Part shown: piece by piece, positions 1 through 8,630 of the stretch
Layout of the letters: every line of letters starts with the position of its first letter
Numbering within the stretch: the first letter of the stretch is position 1
NCBI GenBank assembly: GCA_963540965.1
Contig: CAUTSA010000003.1
Coordinates: 30,412 to 94,411, forward strand
From: Nanosyncoccus sp963540965
GTDB taxonomy: Bacteria > Patescibacteriota > Saccharimonadia > Saccharimonadales > Saccharimonadaceae
Direction: 5' to 3'
Length of the DNA: 64,000 nucleotides
Notes under the pieces: generated by a model
Told to the model about the DNA's origin: nothing
Seen by the model: only the letters and a program-made list of their open reading frames with translations
Databases searched by the model: none
Program-made: the position numbers and the translations under genes

Positions 1-1
1 G

Positions 2-559
2 CTTGCGGGGGCGGCGCAGGCTTTTTCTTATGATTTTCGAGGTAAAACCGTCCTCGATATCGGTTCCAGCACTGGTGGTTTTACTGAATACGCATTACTT
101 CGCGGTGCTCAAAAAGTAATTGCCATAGAAAAAGGGACTAAACAAATGAAGGCTCCACTTCGTTTTGATTCGCGTATCGATTTACGAGAAAAAACCGATA
201 TTTTTTCGGTAACTCGTGACTCGTTGTCGAAGAATCAAGATGAAATTAAAGTTGACGCCATTCTCGCTGATGTCTCTTTTATTTCCTTAAAACAGGTTTT
301 AATTCACGCTAAGGATCAGCTCGCTTCCTCTCAAACTGATTTTCTCGTCATGCTAAAACCGCAATTTGAAGCTAAGCCGTTTCAACTAAAAAATGGAATT
401 ATTAAAAACGAGGCCATTCGTCGCAGTATAATTAAGGATTTTGAATCCTGGCTGAAGAATAATGGCTTCCTTATTATTAATAAGCGTGATAATATTCTCG
501 CTGGCAAAAATGGCAATCTTGAACGATTTTATTTCTTAAAATTAGCTAAAAGAAGGTAG
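2..559 (+). CDS. tlyA: TlyA-type 2'-O-ribose rRNA methyltransferase, 3' part
   Basis: The 5' end lies outside the window and the frame is open from base 2. The first visible residues contain VLDIGSSTGGFTE, the S-adenosylmethionine-binding motif I of the FtsJ/TlyA fold. The later DVSFISLKQVL and MLKPQFEA segments match the TlyA motif IV region and its KPQFE signature. Family members methylate ribose 2'-OH groups in 16S/23S rRNA. The N-terminal S4 RNA-binding domain expected in TlyA would lie upstream and is not seen. Family assignment is firm; rRNA specificity is inferred. Confidence 0.85.
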   Translation, partial: LAGAAQAFSYDFRGKTVLDIGSSTGGFTEYALLRGAQKVIAIEKGTKQMKAPLRFDSRIDLREKTDIFSVTRDSLSKNQDEIKVDAILADVSFISLKQVLIHAKDQLASSQTDFLVMLKPQFEAKPFQLKNGIIKNEAIRRSIIKDFESWLKNNGFLIINKRDNILAGKNGNLERFYFLKLAKRR

Positions 560-629
560 AAATCTATCATCAAGCCTCAGCTTATCATCATAAAATCTCC
601 CATGACCAACTCTTATCATCGCCAAAATC

Positions 630-658
630 TTGTAAAATCATGCCTACTCTGCTATAAT
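630..658 (+). promoter_or_regulatory. Promoter of the RNase J gene
   Basis: TTGTAA (630-635) is followed after exactly 17 bp by TATAAT (653-658), a near-consensus sigma-70-type promoter. Transcription from about 665 would give a leader of roughly 95 nt before the RNase J start. That is long for this window, where many genes look leaderless, and leaves room for post-transcriptional control. Confidence 0.65.
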
Positions 659-759
659 ATAAATAATTAATCTTACTTATTTTTAAACACAACAAGAAAT
701 ACCCCAAGAGATTTTTTGTTTGTTAATTTTGTAAGTCTTTATTATTAAAAGAGGAAAAC

Positions 760-3009
760 ATGAATAAACAAGAACAAGAAAGACGCGCTAGACTCATGAA
801 AATGCAGGCAGAGCGCTTGCCAGAGATTAAGCGTCGCTTTGAGGAGAATCAAAATCGTACTAAAATCTCCGAACCAACCGAAGTTACTACTGGTGCTGCA
901 GTCATTTTTGAGCAAGCCCAAAAACGTAATTTTAACAGCAATTTTAAACCAGGCGGCAAGGATTATTCTGCTCGTTCTAAAAAGAAGTCAAACTTTTCAA
1001 ATGAACAAAATGGTTTTGATGGAAACTCTGCTAAGAACTCCGATCAGCAAAGGAATAAAAAAGGCAATAAAAATAAAGTCCCTAAAACAAATAAGAATAC
1101 TAAGAATGTTGAAGCCGAGGACCGCAAAGTTAATCTCTCTGTCTCCACCAGACGCGGTGATATGGTCCACCATCAGCGCATGCTCTCCCAAGATGTAAAT
1201 GCGCAGGCCACTCAGCACATCATTGGTATTCCAGTTAATAAATCCCGTTTTAACGGCTATAACGGTACTCAGGTTACTAACGCTCAGCTCAAATCAGCTC
1301 GTCCAGATCCTGAAGCTGTTCGCATTATTCCAATCGGCGGTCTAGGTGAATTTGGTATCGGTAAAAATATGACCGCCATTGAATATAAAAGCGAGATCAT
1401 TCTTATCGATATGGGTGTTTTGTTCGCTAGCGAGGATTATCCAGGTGTCAACTACATGGTGCCAGACATCAAATATCTCGAAGATAATATGGATAAAATT
1501 AAGGCGATTCTCTTTACTCACGCCCACCTTGACCATATCGGTGCCTGCCGTCATTTATTGCCGAAGTTTAATCCGCTTACTCCTATTTATGCCACCGATT
1601 TTACCATTGGTATGATTAAAAAACAGATGAGTGAGCTGGATGATCTTCCTGAGATGAATTATCAGGTCGTTGATCCCTTAAAGCATGAAAAGCTTCAAGT
1701 CTCCGAACATTTAAGTGTCGAATTTATTCATACTCTTCATTCCATTCCAGGTAACTGTGCTCTCGTGATTCGTACCCCAAATGGCGTGATTTACCTTTCT
1801 GGCGACTGGCGTGCCGAAGCGAATCCAATCGAGCGTCAAACCGACTTTGAACGTATTGATGAAATCGTCAAGAAAGAGGGAATTGCTCTCATGATTAACG
1901 AATCAACCAATATTGATTCTCCAGGCCATCACCCACACTCCGAATATGACGTTGGTGACAATATTGGTAAGGTAATGGATCATTATGCTAATGGTCGCGT
2001 CATCATCTCCTGTTTTTCTTCACAAATTAATCGTATCGGCATGATCCTTGAGCAGGCTTACCAGCGTGGTCGCAAGGTTGCTTTTGCTGGCTTCTCCATG
2101 ATTAATAATATTGAGGTTGCTCTTCGCGCCAAATGTATTAAAGTGCCAAAAGATACCGTCATGAAGATGGAGGACATTATTAAGCTTCCTGATGAAAAAG
2201 TTACTATTGTCTGTACTGGTTCTCAGGGTGAGTTGAACGCTGTGCTTAATCGCATGGTTAGTGGTGCTCATAAATTTATTAAAATTAAGGCTTCTGACAC
2301 CATCGTCTTTAGTTCCAACCCAATTCCAGGTAACGAGCCTCATGTTGTGAATACCGTTGATGGATTACTTCGTGAAGGTGCTCAGGTTATTCAAAACGGC
2401 AAAACTCACCTCACCAATATTGGGCCACTCCATCTCTCTGGTCACGCCTATTATGAGGATCACGTTGATTTTGTCACCCGCTTGCAGCCAAAGAATTACC
2501 TGCCATATCACGGTGAATTCTTCATGATGGAGCATAATGCTGAAATGGCTGAAAATGTGGTTGGTATTCCTCACGACAATATTCTTGTTGCCGATGACGG
2601 TGACATTGTCGAGCTCTTACCAAATCAAACTATTCGCAAAAATGGTCGCATTCATGTCGGTAATAAGCTCTATGACGATGCTGATAAACCAGTACATGAA
2701 GCTGTTGTTAAGGATCGTATTCACATTTCTCGCGAAGGTATCTTTATGATCGTTCTTACTCTCAGTAAGAAAACCGGTCGTCTCATCAAGACTCCGGACA
2801 TCGTTTCTCGCGCCTTTATTTATCTTGATAACTCCGAGGAACTGATTGGTAAAATCCGTCATTACCTTCGCGTAAAGACCGAAAAATCAATTTCCTCCGA
2901 CCCTGAACTCAAAGTCCTAAAAGACGAGATTAAGGAAGATATTACTCGAATCCTCTACGATGCAACTGGTCACACTCCAATTGTTATTCCAGTTATCAAT
3001 AAGGTCTAG
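760..3009 (+). CDS. rnj: Ribonuclease J with long basic N-terminal extension
   Basis: This is a metallo-beta-lactamase/beta-CASP nuclease acting in RNA decay and maturation. The catalytic metal motif HAHLDHIG lies near residue 254. LSGDWR near 346 and the beta-CASP block with GLSGHAYYEDH-type residues in the second half follow the RNase J order. The protein is 749 aa, against about 555 for typical RNase J. The excess is a roughly 185-residue N-terminal region rich in Lys, Asn, Gln and Arg, likely disordered and RNA-binding. The nuclease core begins at about EAVRIIPIGGLGEFG. The start follows AAGAGG with good spacing. A strong hairpin terminator lies just downstream, so the gene is probably monocistronic. 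Confidence 0.93.
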   Translation: MNKQEQERRARLMKMQAERLPEIKRRFEENQNRTKISEPTEVTTGAAVIFEQAQKRNFNSNFKPGGKDYSARSKKKSNFSNEQNGFDGNSAKNSDQQRNKKGNKNKVPKTNKNTKNVEAEDRKVNLSVSTRRGDMVHHQRMLSQDVNAQATQHIIGIPVNKSRFNGYNGTQVTNAQLKSARPDPEAVRIIPIGGLGEFGIGKNMTAIEYKSEIILIDMGVLFASEDYPGVNYMVPDIKYLEDNMDKIKAILFTHAHLDHIGACRHLLPKFNPLTPIYATDFTIGMIKKQMSELDDLPEMNYQVVDPLKHEKLQVSEHLSVEFIHTLHSIPGNCALVIRTPNGVIYLSGDWRAEANPIERQTDFERIDEIVKKEGIALMINESTNIDSPGHHPHSEYDVGDNIGKVMDHYANGRVIISCFSSQINRIGMILEQAYQRGRKVAFAGFSMINNIEVALRAKCIKVPKDTVMKMEDIIKLPDEKVTIVCTGSQGELNAVLNRMVSGAHKFIKIKASDTIVFSSNPIPGNEPHVVNTVDGLLREGAQVIQNGKTHLTNIGPLHLSGHAYYEDHVDFVTRLQPKNYLPYHGEFFMMEHNAEMAENVVGIPHDNILVADDGDIVELLPNQTIRKNGRIHVGNKLYDDADKPVHEAVVKDRIHISREGIFMIVLTLSKKTGRLIKTPDIVSRAFIYLDNSEELIGKIRHYLRVKTEKSISSDPELKVLKDEIKEDITRILYDATGHTPIVIPVINKV

Positions 3010-3033
3010 TCTTATATTCTTGACGATAAAGAT

Positions 3034-3062
3034 AGAAAAAGCTACAAAAAGTAGCTTTTTCT
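3034..3062 (+). terminator. Intrinsic terminator after RNase J
   Basis: A perfect 12-bp stem (AGAAAAAGCTAC / GTAGCTTTTTCT) with a 5-nt A loop ends in a U-rich strand. It lies 25 bp after the RNase J stop codon. Confidence 0.85.
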
Positions 3063-3097
3063 GTTATTTAATAGGTTATTAAGGTATAATAAACCTA

Positions 3098-3838
3098 ATG
3101 TTTTCTAACCTACCTGGCAGCCAAATCGAACCAATTATTCTGCAATTCGCCTATTATTTTCTATTATTCATCCTCTATTCTTTTGGGGGATGGATCGTTG
3201 AATGCATTTGGACTTACTTCATGAAGCGCAAACTTGAAAATCGTGGCTTTCTCTTTGGGCCTATTTGTCCCATTTACGGCGTCGGCTCCTTGGTTTGTGT
3301 GCTCTTAATCGGCCCCCTTCACCTGTCCTGGCCACTGGAGTTTTTATTGATGATCATTATCTGTGACCTAATTGAATATATTACCTCTGTTGTTTTGGAA
3401 AAAATTTACAATGTACGTTGGTGGGACTATACGACCGCCTCACTCCTGCACCTCAACGGCCGTATTTCTCTTGAGACCTCAATTGGTTTTGGTGTGGGGA
3501 GTATCTTCATTTTACATCTTATCCAACCATTTTTTTCTCGTCTTCTTGCCCCTCTAAATCCTCTATCTCTTTTAGTTATCTCTGGTCTACTTCTGATAAT
3601 TTTTGTTGCCGACATCCTTTTGTCTCTAATTGCCATCTCAAATATCAAAGGAGTTTTTAAGGGTGGAACTGTTGACCTGACTGCTGAAATTAAGCGTTTC
3701 AGTATCAATTATTACAAAAAAGCCTCAAGATTAAGTCGTCGTCTTGCTCACACCGCCATGCATCACGTAGGCAATGCTCAAAAAGAAGCTAAAAGGCGCG
3801 TCAAAACAACCTTTAGTTCTAAGTCTCCCAAGAAATAA
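3098..3838 (+). CDS. CmpB-like membrane protein (PF06541-type, 'putative ABC transporter type IV')
   Basis: This 246-aa protein has about five to six hydrophobic segments. The conserved N-terminal pattern FGGWIVECIW, then NRGFLFGPICPIYGVG, is typical of the PF06541 family. The C-terminal 50 residues are very basic and probably cytoplasmic. The biochemical role of the family is not established despite the transporter label in databases. TATAAT (3085-3090) ends 7 nt before the ATG and no Shine-Dalgarno is visible, so the mRNA is probably leaderless. A convergent helicase gene ends 17 bp downstream. Confidence 0.75.
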   Translation: MFSNLPGSQIEPIILQFAYYFLLFILYSFGGWIVECIWTYFMKRKLENRGFLFGPICPIYGVGSLVCVLLIGPLHLSWPLEFLLMIIICDLIEYITSVVLEKIYNVRWWDYTTASLLHLNGRISLETSIGFGVGSIFILHLIQPFFSRLLAPLNPLSLLVISGLLLIIFVADILLSLIAISNIKGVFKGGTVDLTAEIKRFSINYYKKASRLSRRLAHTAMHHVGNAQKEAKRRVKTTFSSKSPKK

Positions 3839-3854
3839 GCCTTTCTCTAAGTCT

Positions 3855-5393
3855 TTAATCTAAGTAATAAGTATTTAATTCCTCCTCCTCTCGTAGTTCT
3901 AGGATAAATGGCGACTCCTTCTCCTGCACCGTCAAGAAAAGAATCCTCTTGCGAGCTCTTGTCATCGCTACATAGAACAATCTCCTTTCCTCACTAAACT
4001 TCTCGCACCTCCTTTTCTTCGTTTTTCTTCGTTCTAATTTCTGAATAGCCACTTCTCTCACTATGTGAAAAACATCATTCTCTTTCATCCTACTTGGAAA
4101 ACCTAAGACTGTATTACGACAGTTAATAATAAGTACATAGTCTGCCTGCAGCCCCTTTGATTTATGTGCACTTAAAAAACTTATTTTTAAATCAGGCCTC
4201 TCCCGCATAGAGATCGATACTTTTTCCTCACTTTTCTCAAATGTCAAAAATTCACATCGTGATATTTTTTTAATATCAAAATTGTAACGTCCGATCAGGA
4301 AAACACTGGCATGCTCTGGCATATTTAGGAAGAAAAAGTAAAGGGAATTCAGGTCCGTTCTCTCAGAAGGGCCATTAATCTCCACATTTTGGTCCTTTTC
4401 ATAGACTGGTGCTCCACGGATCTGTTTTCTTAGCTGTGTGCGATCCTTCATGATGAATTTTCCAGAGAGTTTCGCTAGCTTCTCCGGAAAACGATAGGTC
4501 TGTTCAATTCTGAATCTAGAAGTCTCACCCCAACACTTTTCAAAATTTAAAATCAAACTGATCTCACTACCTGCAAATTGGTAAATTGTTTGCCAATCAT
4601 CTCCAACACAAAACAACTTAAAAGGCCGTAGCTGTCTTAAATTTTGTATTAATAAATATTCAAGTGGTGATATATCTTGATATTCATCTATAATTACATA
4701 ATCGTAGGTATATATAGGATTAATTTGTTCCATGGCTTCTTCTAAGAGTCCCGCAAAGTCAATACTATGATTTTTCTCTAGATGCTCTTCATATTGACTG
4801 GCAAGAATTTCTAATTCCTCTACTTGGGCAAGGTTTTGCCTTAGGTCCTCCTTTTGCCAAAAATGACGAAACCTTTTTTGTATTAACTCTTTGACTTCCA
4901 CAAAATCGACGTGGTAGTTACGTATTAATGAATATAGATGAGCAAAATCTTCAATTTTTTCTTCCGGTAGGACTGGCTTCGATGATTTTAGGAACAACTC
5001 AAATCCGGATTCCTCAAGTCGCCTCTCATGGAGCTTATCTCTGATGATCTTTAGCGCTAAACTATGAAAAGTTTCTACTTCAATAAAATCTTTTGGGTGA
5101 TATATTTTAAAAATCAAATCATCTTGCAGAATTTCAGCTAAAATACGTTCCTCAAGCTCGACGCGCGAAGCATGAGTGAAAGATACGGCCAAAATTTTCG
5201 GCGGCGGGGTATTTTCTTTTTCCAGCTTCCATTTTTGTAAAATCCATTTAATCTTTCCGATAATTGTCGTTGTTTTGCCAGTCCCCGCACCAGCAATCAC
5301 TAAAGTATTCTGCGTGTCATTTTCGATGCTGGCTATCTGTTGCTGATCAAGCCAGTACCCCTCCACGAACCTATAATCAAGTTTATTTCTCAT
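3855..5393 (-). CDS. UvrD/Rep-type superfamily 1 helicase (short form)
   Basis: This is an ATP-dependent 3'-5' DNA translocase of the UvrD family, 512 aa against about 650-740 for full UvrD/PcrA. Motif I AGAGTGKTTT lies near residue 35. Motif II is IIDEYQD, motif III is VGDDWQTIYQFAGS, motif V is SAHKSKGLQADYV and motif VI is YVAMTRARKR. The ATG at 5393 is preferred over an in-frame TTG four codons upstream because GGGAGG sits 6 nt before it. A second, full-length PcrA-type helicase is encoded at 14331, so this one is an additional paralogue, perhaps for repair or DNA uptake. Confidence 0.88.
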   Translation of the reverse strand: MRNKLDYRFVEGYWLDQQQIASIENDTQNTLVIAGAGTGKTTTIIGKIKWILQKWKLEKENTPPPKILAVSFTHASRVELEERILAEILQDDLIFKIYHPKDFIEVETFHSLALKIIRDKLHERRLEESGFELFLKSSKPVLPEEKIEDFAHLYSLIRNYHVDFVEVKELIQKRFRHFWQKEDLRQNLAQVEELEILASQYEEHLEKNHSIDFAGLLEEAMEQINPIYTYDYVIIDEYQDISPLEYLLIQNLRQLRPFKLFCVGDDWQTIYQFAGSEISLILNFEKCWGETSRFRIEQTYRFPEKLAKLSGKFIMKDRTQLRKQIRGAPVYEKDQNVEINGPSERTDLNSLYFFFLNMPEHASVFLIGRYNFDIKKISRCEFLTFEKSEEKVSISMRERPDLKISFLSAHKSKGLQADYVLIINCRNTVLGFPSRMKENDVFHIVREVAIQKLERRKTKKRRCEKFSEERRLFYVAMTRARKRILFLTVQEKESPFILELREEEELNTYYLD

Positions 5394-5424
5394 ATAACCT
5401 CCCAAAAATTCTTAATTTATATCT

Positions 5425-5448
5425 AAAAAAGAACACCAACGGTGTTCT
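5425..5448 (-). terminator. Hairpin with U-tract in the helicase leader (terminator or attenuator)
   Basis: Read on the minus strand, AGAACACC, a 3-nt loop and GGTGTTCT form a perfect 8-bp stem followed by six Ts. It lies about 30 nt upstream of the helicase start, with a possible -10 (TACTAT/TATAAA) just before it. It could attenuate helicase transcription or be a leftover terminator of a lost upstream gene. Confidence 0.5.
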
Positions 5449-5603
5449 GCGTAATCTTTATAGTACGTCAGTGACATTTTCTGATTCACTTAACGCTATA
5501 ACTATAATAACATTTTTTATATCCATTCCAAGTCGGTTAGTTTTTATATAATAATAAAAAACACCCTCACGGATGGGATAATAAAATCATAAAAAGAGGA
5601 AAT

Positions 5604-6128
5604 ATGAATCAAGAATTAGAGTTAGAGCTTACATTTTTAGCAAAAGAATTACCGCAAGATATTAAAACAGTCAGGCCGACTCGTATAGTCGATGTTTATA
5701 TTCCGGATACTCCAGCACATTCGCATCTGAGGTTACGTCAAAAAGGTGATAAATACGAAATAACTAAGAAGATGCCCGTTGCAGAGGGCAATGCCTCCGA
5801 ACAAATTGAACAGACAATACCGCTTACAAAAGACGAATTTATTGCTATGTCAAGTTGTAGTAAAAAGCGAGTAGTCAAGGACAGATACAATGTAGAAATT
5901 GAAGGCAAGATGGCAGAAATCGATGTGTTCGTTGAGGATCTAAAAGGTCTTGTATTAATGGATTTTGAGTTTAACACAGTACAGGAGAAATCAGTTTTTA
6001 AAATGCCTGGTTTAGCGTTGGCTGATGTAACTCAGGAAGAATTTATTGCTGGTGGATTATTAGCTGGTAAGACATATAATGATATCTCGTCAGAACTTAA
6101 ACGTTTCAATTATAGACGAATAGATTAA
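5604..6128 (+). CDS. CYTH-domain protein (triphosphate tunnel enzyme family)
   Basis: This 174-aa protein begins with the acidic strand ELELELTF, followed by RIVDVYIP, HLRLRQKGDKYEITKK and later VEIEGKMAEIDVF and LMDFEF. These alternating charged strands form the CYTH tunnel that binds triphosphate substrates with metal ions. Family members include thiamine triphosphatases, class IV adenylate cyclases and inorganic triphosphatases; the substrate cannot be told here. AAGAGG precedes the ATG. It starts an accessory-looking trio with the two genes after it. A second, divergent CYTH gene lies at 8631. Confidence 0.7.
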   Translation: MNQELELELTFLAKELPQDIKTVRPTRIVDVYIPDTPAHSHLRLRQKGDKYEITKKMPVAEGNASEQIEQTIPLTKDEFIAMSSCSKKRVVKDRYNVEIEGKMAEIDVFVEDLKGLVLMDFEFNTVQEKSVFKMPGLALADVTQEEFIAGGLLAGKTYNDISSELKRFNYRRID

Positions 6129-6170
6129 ATCCACCATTATAAAAACTATGGTATGGTACAATCTTAATAA

Positions 6171-6722
6171 ATGTCTGTTATCATAAAGGAATATTCCTCA
6201 AAACTTATCGAGTGTTTTACACAAGAGAAATGCCGCTTGTCTAGTCTTTTGCCTACCGATATAAAAATTGAACATGTTGGCAGTAGTGCCGTTTTTATCG
6301 GCGGCAAAAATATAATCGATATTCTTATCGGAGTCCCAAAACACGAAGATATGATTTCTATAAAAAACATTTTAACAAAAAATGGATATTTTGAAGGGCA
6401 TGACAGCCATGAGGATCGAATTTTTCTAGCAAGTACCAAAGAAGAAACGGGTGAGGGTGATTTTCATATTCATATTTGTCCGATCAAAGAAGAATCTTAT
6501 GAGAATTTTATTATTTTACGTAACTTTCTTAAAAATAACCCAGAAAAAGCACAAGAATATTTAAAGAAAAAATACGAATTTGCAAAAGAAGCTAATTTTG
6601 ACCGCAAAAAATACAAAGCCTTGAAATCGGTCTACGTGTCGGAATTATTGACAGAAGCAAAAAATAGGGCTCTCTTAAGAGCTACCAATGCCAACGGCAT
6701 AGAAAACAGGAGTAGAATCTGA
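6171..6722 (+). CDS. GrpB-like nucleotidyltransferase-fold protein (UPF0157)
   Basis: This 183-aa protein carries IEHVGSSAV and a following KNIIDILIG segment. These match the GrpB/UPF0157 pattern (EHVGSTAVPGL...KPIIDI) with the nucleotidyltransferase-like GS and D residues. The FHIHICP segment near the middle matches the conserved histidine region. The substrate is unknown for most members. TACAAT (6157-6162) lies 8 nt before the ATG and there is no Shine-Dalgarno, so the mRNA is probably leaderless. Confidence 0.72.
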   Translation: MSVIIKEYSSKLIECFTQEKCRLSSLLPTDIKIEHVGSSAVFIGGKNIIDILIGVPKHEDMISIKNILTKNGYFEGHDSHEDRIFLASTKEETGEGDFHIHICPIKEESYENFIILRNFLKNNPEKAQEYLKKKYEFAKEANFDRKKYKALKSVYVSELLTEAKNRALLRATNANGIENRSRI

Positions 6723-6778
6723 TATAATATACAGACATAATTCTAATGTTTAGTGTAATTCTCAAGTAGGAGAGGTTT

Positions 6779-6808
6779 ATGGGGGTTAAAAAGATAGGAT
6801 ATGTATGA
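6779..6808 (+). CDS. Nine-codon leader ORF coupled to the HopA1-like gene
   Basis: AGGAGAGG is followed at good spacing by an ATG that opens MGVKKIGYV and stops at a TGA overlapping the next gene's ATG (ATGA). The large downstream ORF has only a weak site (ATAGGA) of its own. The small ORF may therefore load ribosomes by translational coupling. TATAAT at 6723-6728 is the likely promoter. Expression is not shown. Confidence 0.4.
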   Translation: MGVKKIGYV

Positions 6809-8292
6809 ATGAGTCTCTTAGTCAAGTTGCAAAACAAGGTCGGAATAATGTCGCTGAACAAAATTCTTGGGGGAAAATATCACAGGAGGTAGGCGAATTT
6901 GGAAAAGCTAGAAAACCAAAAGCTGAAACAATCACAGTCCGTGAACGCTCTATGAGTGAAATTTATCATGAAATGGAAAGTCCGTTGACTGATGAATTGG
7001 TTCAAGACGCCATAACGGCTAGAATTAAATCAGCCGAAGATAGGACAATGTGTCCTGGGGGTGCGGGTGACAAGATCTATTCTATGCTGACTAAGGGTGA
7101 GACGAGCGATACGGATATTAATACGGCAAGCAAGGCACAGTTTCATGAAAAATTATTCAATACATGGCGAAAAAATCTAGAAAACATAACTGAAGATGAA
7201 TATCGAGAGATGTTATCTACCGGTGCCGTGAAGCAAGATTTCTGGACTATGCGAAATTACATATTGAGTTATCCGCAAGCGAAGTATGTAGGTCATCTAA
7301 AGACATTTGCAGAAAAAAACGGGCGCAATGATTTGTCGGATTCTATTAACAAATATTGCTATGATTATATTTCAAACACCGGAGGCGGCGGCTGGGAGTA
7401 TATTACCTCCTATGGCTTAAATGGCTGCAAAAAGCGTGATGTCGATGGCAAGCATATTGGACATAGATTTTATCTGAATGTTCCAAAAAGTGATTTATAT
7501 GATGTTGCGATGTCGTTAGTTGATGAATATCAAGATCAAGATGTCCCGTTTGAGTTCAAATTCGATGATTCAAATGTGGGTCGTAGTGATTCGATTACTA
7601 TTTATTGTGAAACTGATAAGTTAAAAGATAATCTGCGCGTTTTGGAGTCGGCGCGAGATAAGAAACCTGATTTATTTGGAAAGGTGGGGAAGCCTCCTAA
7701 AGCCACCGGCAAAATCGATGGATGGATAGGTTATGGTTCTGAGCCTCAAGAAACTGGGAAGGAAAGCTATAACACGCTTCGTTCTAAAGCGCTCTGGAAA
7801 GGTGTAACTGATTCTGCCATTGATTGGGTAAAATCCCATAAAGATGACCAGGTTGAGTTGAATGGCCGGAAGAGATCATTGCGAGAATTTATCTGTCAAA
7901 AAGTCGTGTATGATCGCCAGCAAAATATACATGGCGATAGAAAAATTGAAGATCCAAATAAATTATGGCAGGACATGTTGTCTAACTTTAACCAGGCACT
8001 TGTTGATATTCGTAAAAATTCAATCGATGAGAAAACTCTACAGAAAACTTTGTCGGATACAAAAATCGGGTTAATTTGGAAAGTCCACAATTCAGACCTA
8101 GCTAACAGTATCACTCGCTTAATTCCTTATATGATGAACAGCGACAGGGATTTCGCTAAAAAAGTAAAAGCGAATGTCGTAGTTTCCTGCAAAGAACTCG
8201 GCATTGACGCGAATAAGTTTTGCTTTGATAATTGGACAGTGCAAGAGATGGCGCAATTCGCTAAGACAAAAGAAAGAAATAATGAACAGTAA
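6805..8292 (+). CDS. Hypothetical 495-aa protein with HopA1-like region
   Basis: The middle section (about residues 215-340) has HRFYLNVP, then a pair VPFEFKFDD / RSDSITIYC, then GWIGYGSEPQ followed by ESYNTLRSKAL. This order resembles the HopA1 effector-like family (PF17914): a tyrosine-rich strand, a basic-aspartate strand, a glycine-rich turn, then a Ser-Phe/Tyr-R block. Members occur as type III effectors and in bacterial natural-product clusters; their chemistry is poorly defined. The first 75 residues are charged and low in hydrophobicity, and no signal peptide or membrane segment is seen. The gene ends 110 bp before a tRNA-Leu on the other strand. The assignment is by eye and tentative. 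Confidence 0.45.
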   Translation: MNESLSQVAKQGRNNVAEQNSWGKISQEVGEFGKARKPKAETITVRERSMSEIYHEMESPLTDELVQDAITARIKSAEDRTMCPGGAGDKIYSMLTKGETSDTDINTASKAQFHEKLFNTWRKNLENITEDEYREMLSTGAVKQDFWTMRNYILSYPQAKYVGHLKTFAEKNGRNDLSDSINKYCYDYISNTGGGGWEYITSYGLNGCKKRDVDGKHIGHRFYLNVPKSDLYDVAMSLVDEYQDQDVPFEFKFDDSNVGRSDSITIYCETDKLKDNLRVLESARDKKPDLFGKVGKPPKATGKIDGWIGYGSEPQETGKESYNTLRSKALWKGVTDSAIDWVKSHKDDQVELNGRKRSLREFICQKVVYDRQQNIHGDRKIEDPNKLWQDMLSNFNQALVDIRKNSIDEKTLQKTLSDTKIGLIWKVHNSDLANSITRLIPYMMNSDRDFAKKVKANVVVSCKELGIDANKFCFDNWTVQEMAQFAKTKERNNEQ

Positions 8293-8334
8293 GGCTTTAG
8301 CCCGAAAGCTCTACTTGAAGCTCGAAATTGACAA

Positions 8335-8368
8335 CAAAAATCGGCTCACTATCAGATATAGGGAGCCG
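8335..8368 (-). terminator. Terminator of tRNA-Leu(CAG)
   Basis: On the minus strand CGGCTC pairs with GAGCCG, with an inner CTAT/ATAG helix, and is followed by ATTTTTG. It lies just downstream of the tRNA and also close to the end of the convergent HopA1-like gene. Confidence 0.7.
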
Positions 8369-8402
8369 TTCAATTTACTAGCACGGAATCATTTAAATGG
8401 TT

Positions 8403-8488
8403 TGGTGCCCGAGACAGGACTTGAACCTGCACCTAGGAACTAGACTAGCACCTGAAGCTAGCGCGTCTGCCAGTTTCGCCACTCGGGC
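8403..8488 (-). tRNA. tRNA-Leu (anticodon CAG)
   Basis: This is an 86-nt class II tRNA with encoded CCA. The acceptor stem is GCCCGAG/CTCGGGC, the anticodon loop is TTCAGGT between CTAGC and GCTAG, a long variable arm is present, and the T arm contains GGTTCAAGTCC. Anticodon CAG reads CUG leucine codons. Confidence 0.95.
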
Positions 8489-8630
8489 CTGTACAGATTA
8501 TAGCACACCGCGTGGGCTGAGAGATATTTTATCGCACCCTTTCACACCGTTTATTTCATAAGATGAAAGAATTATAAATAAAATAAAAATAGAGTAAAAT
8601 TAGACTAACATCATAAATGAAAGAGGAAAC

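Noticed and set aside
6164..6439. Leftward ORF opposite the GrpB-like gene
   Set aside because: The rightward frame has recognisable GrpB motifs; the leftward one has no motif, promoter or ribosome-binding site.
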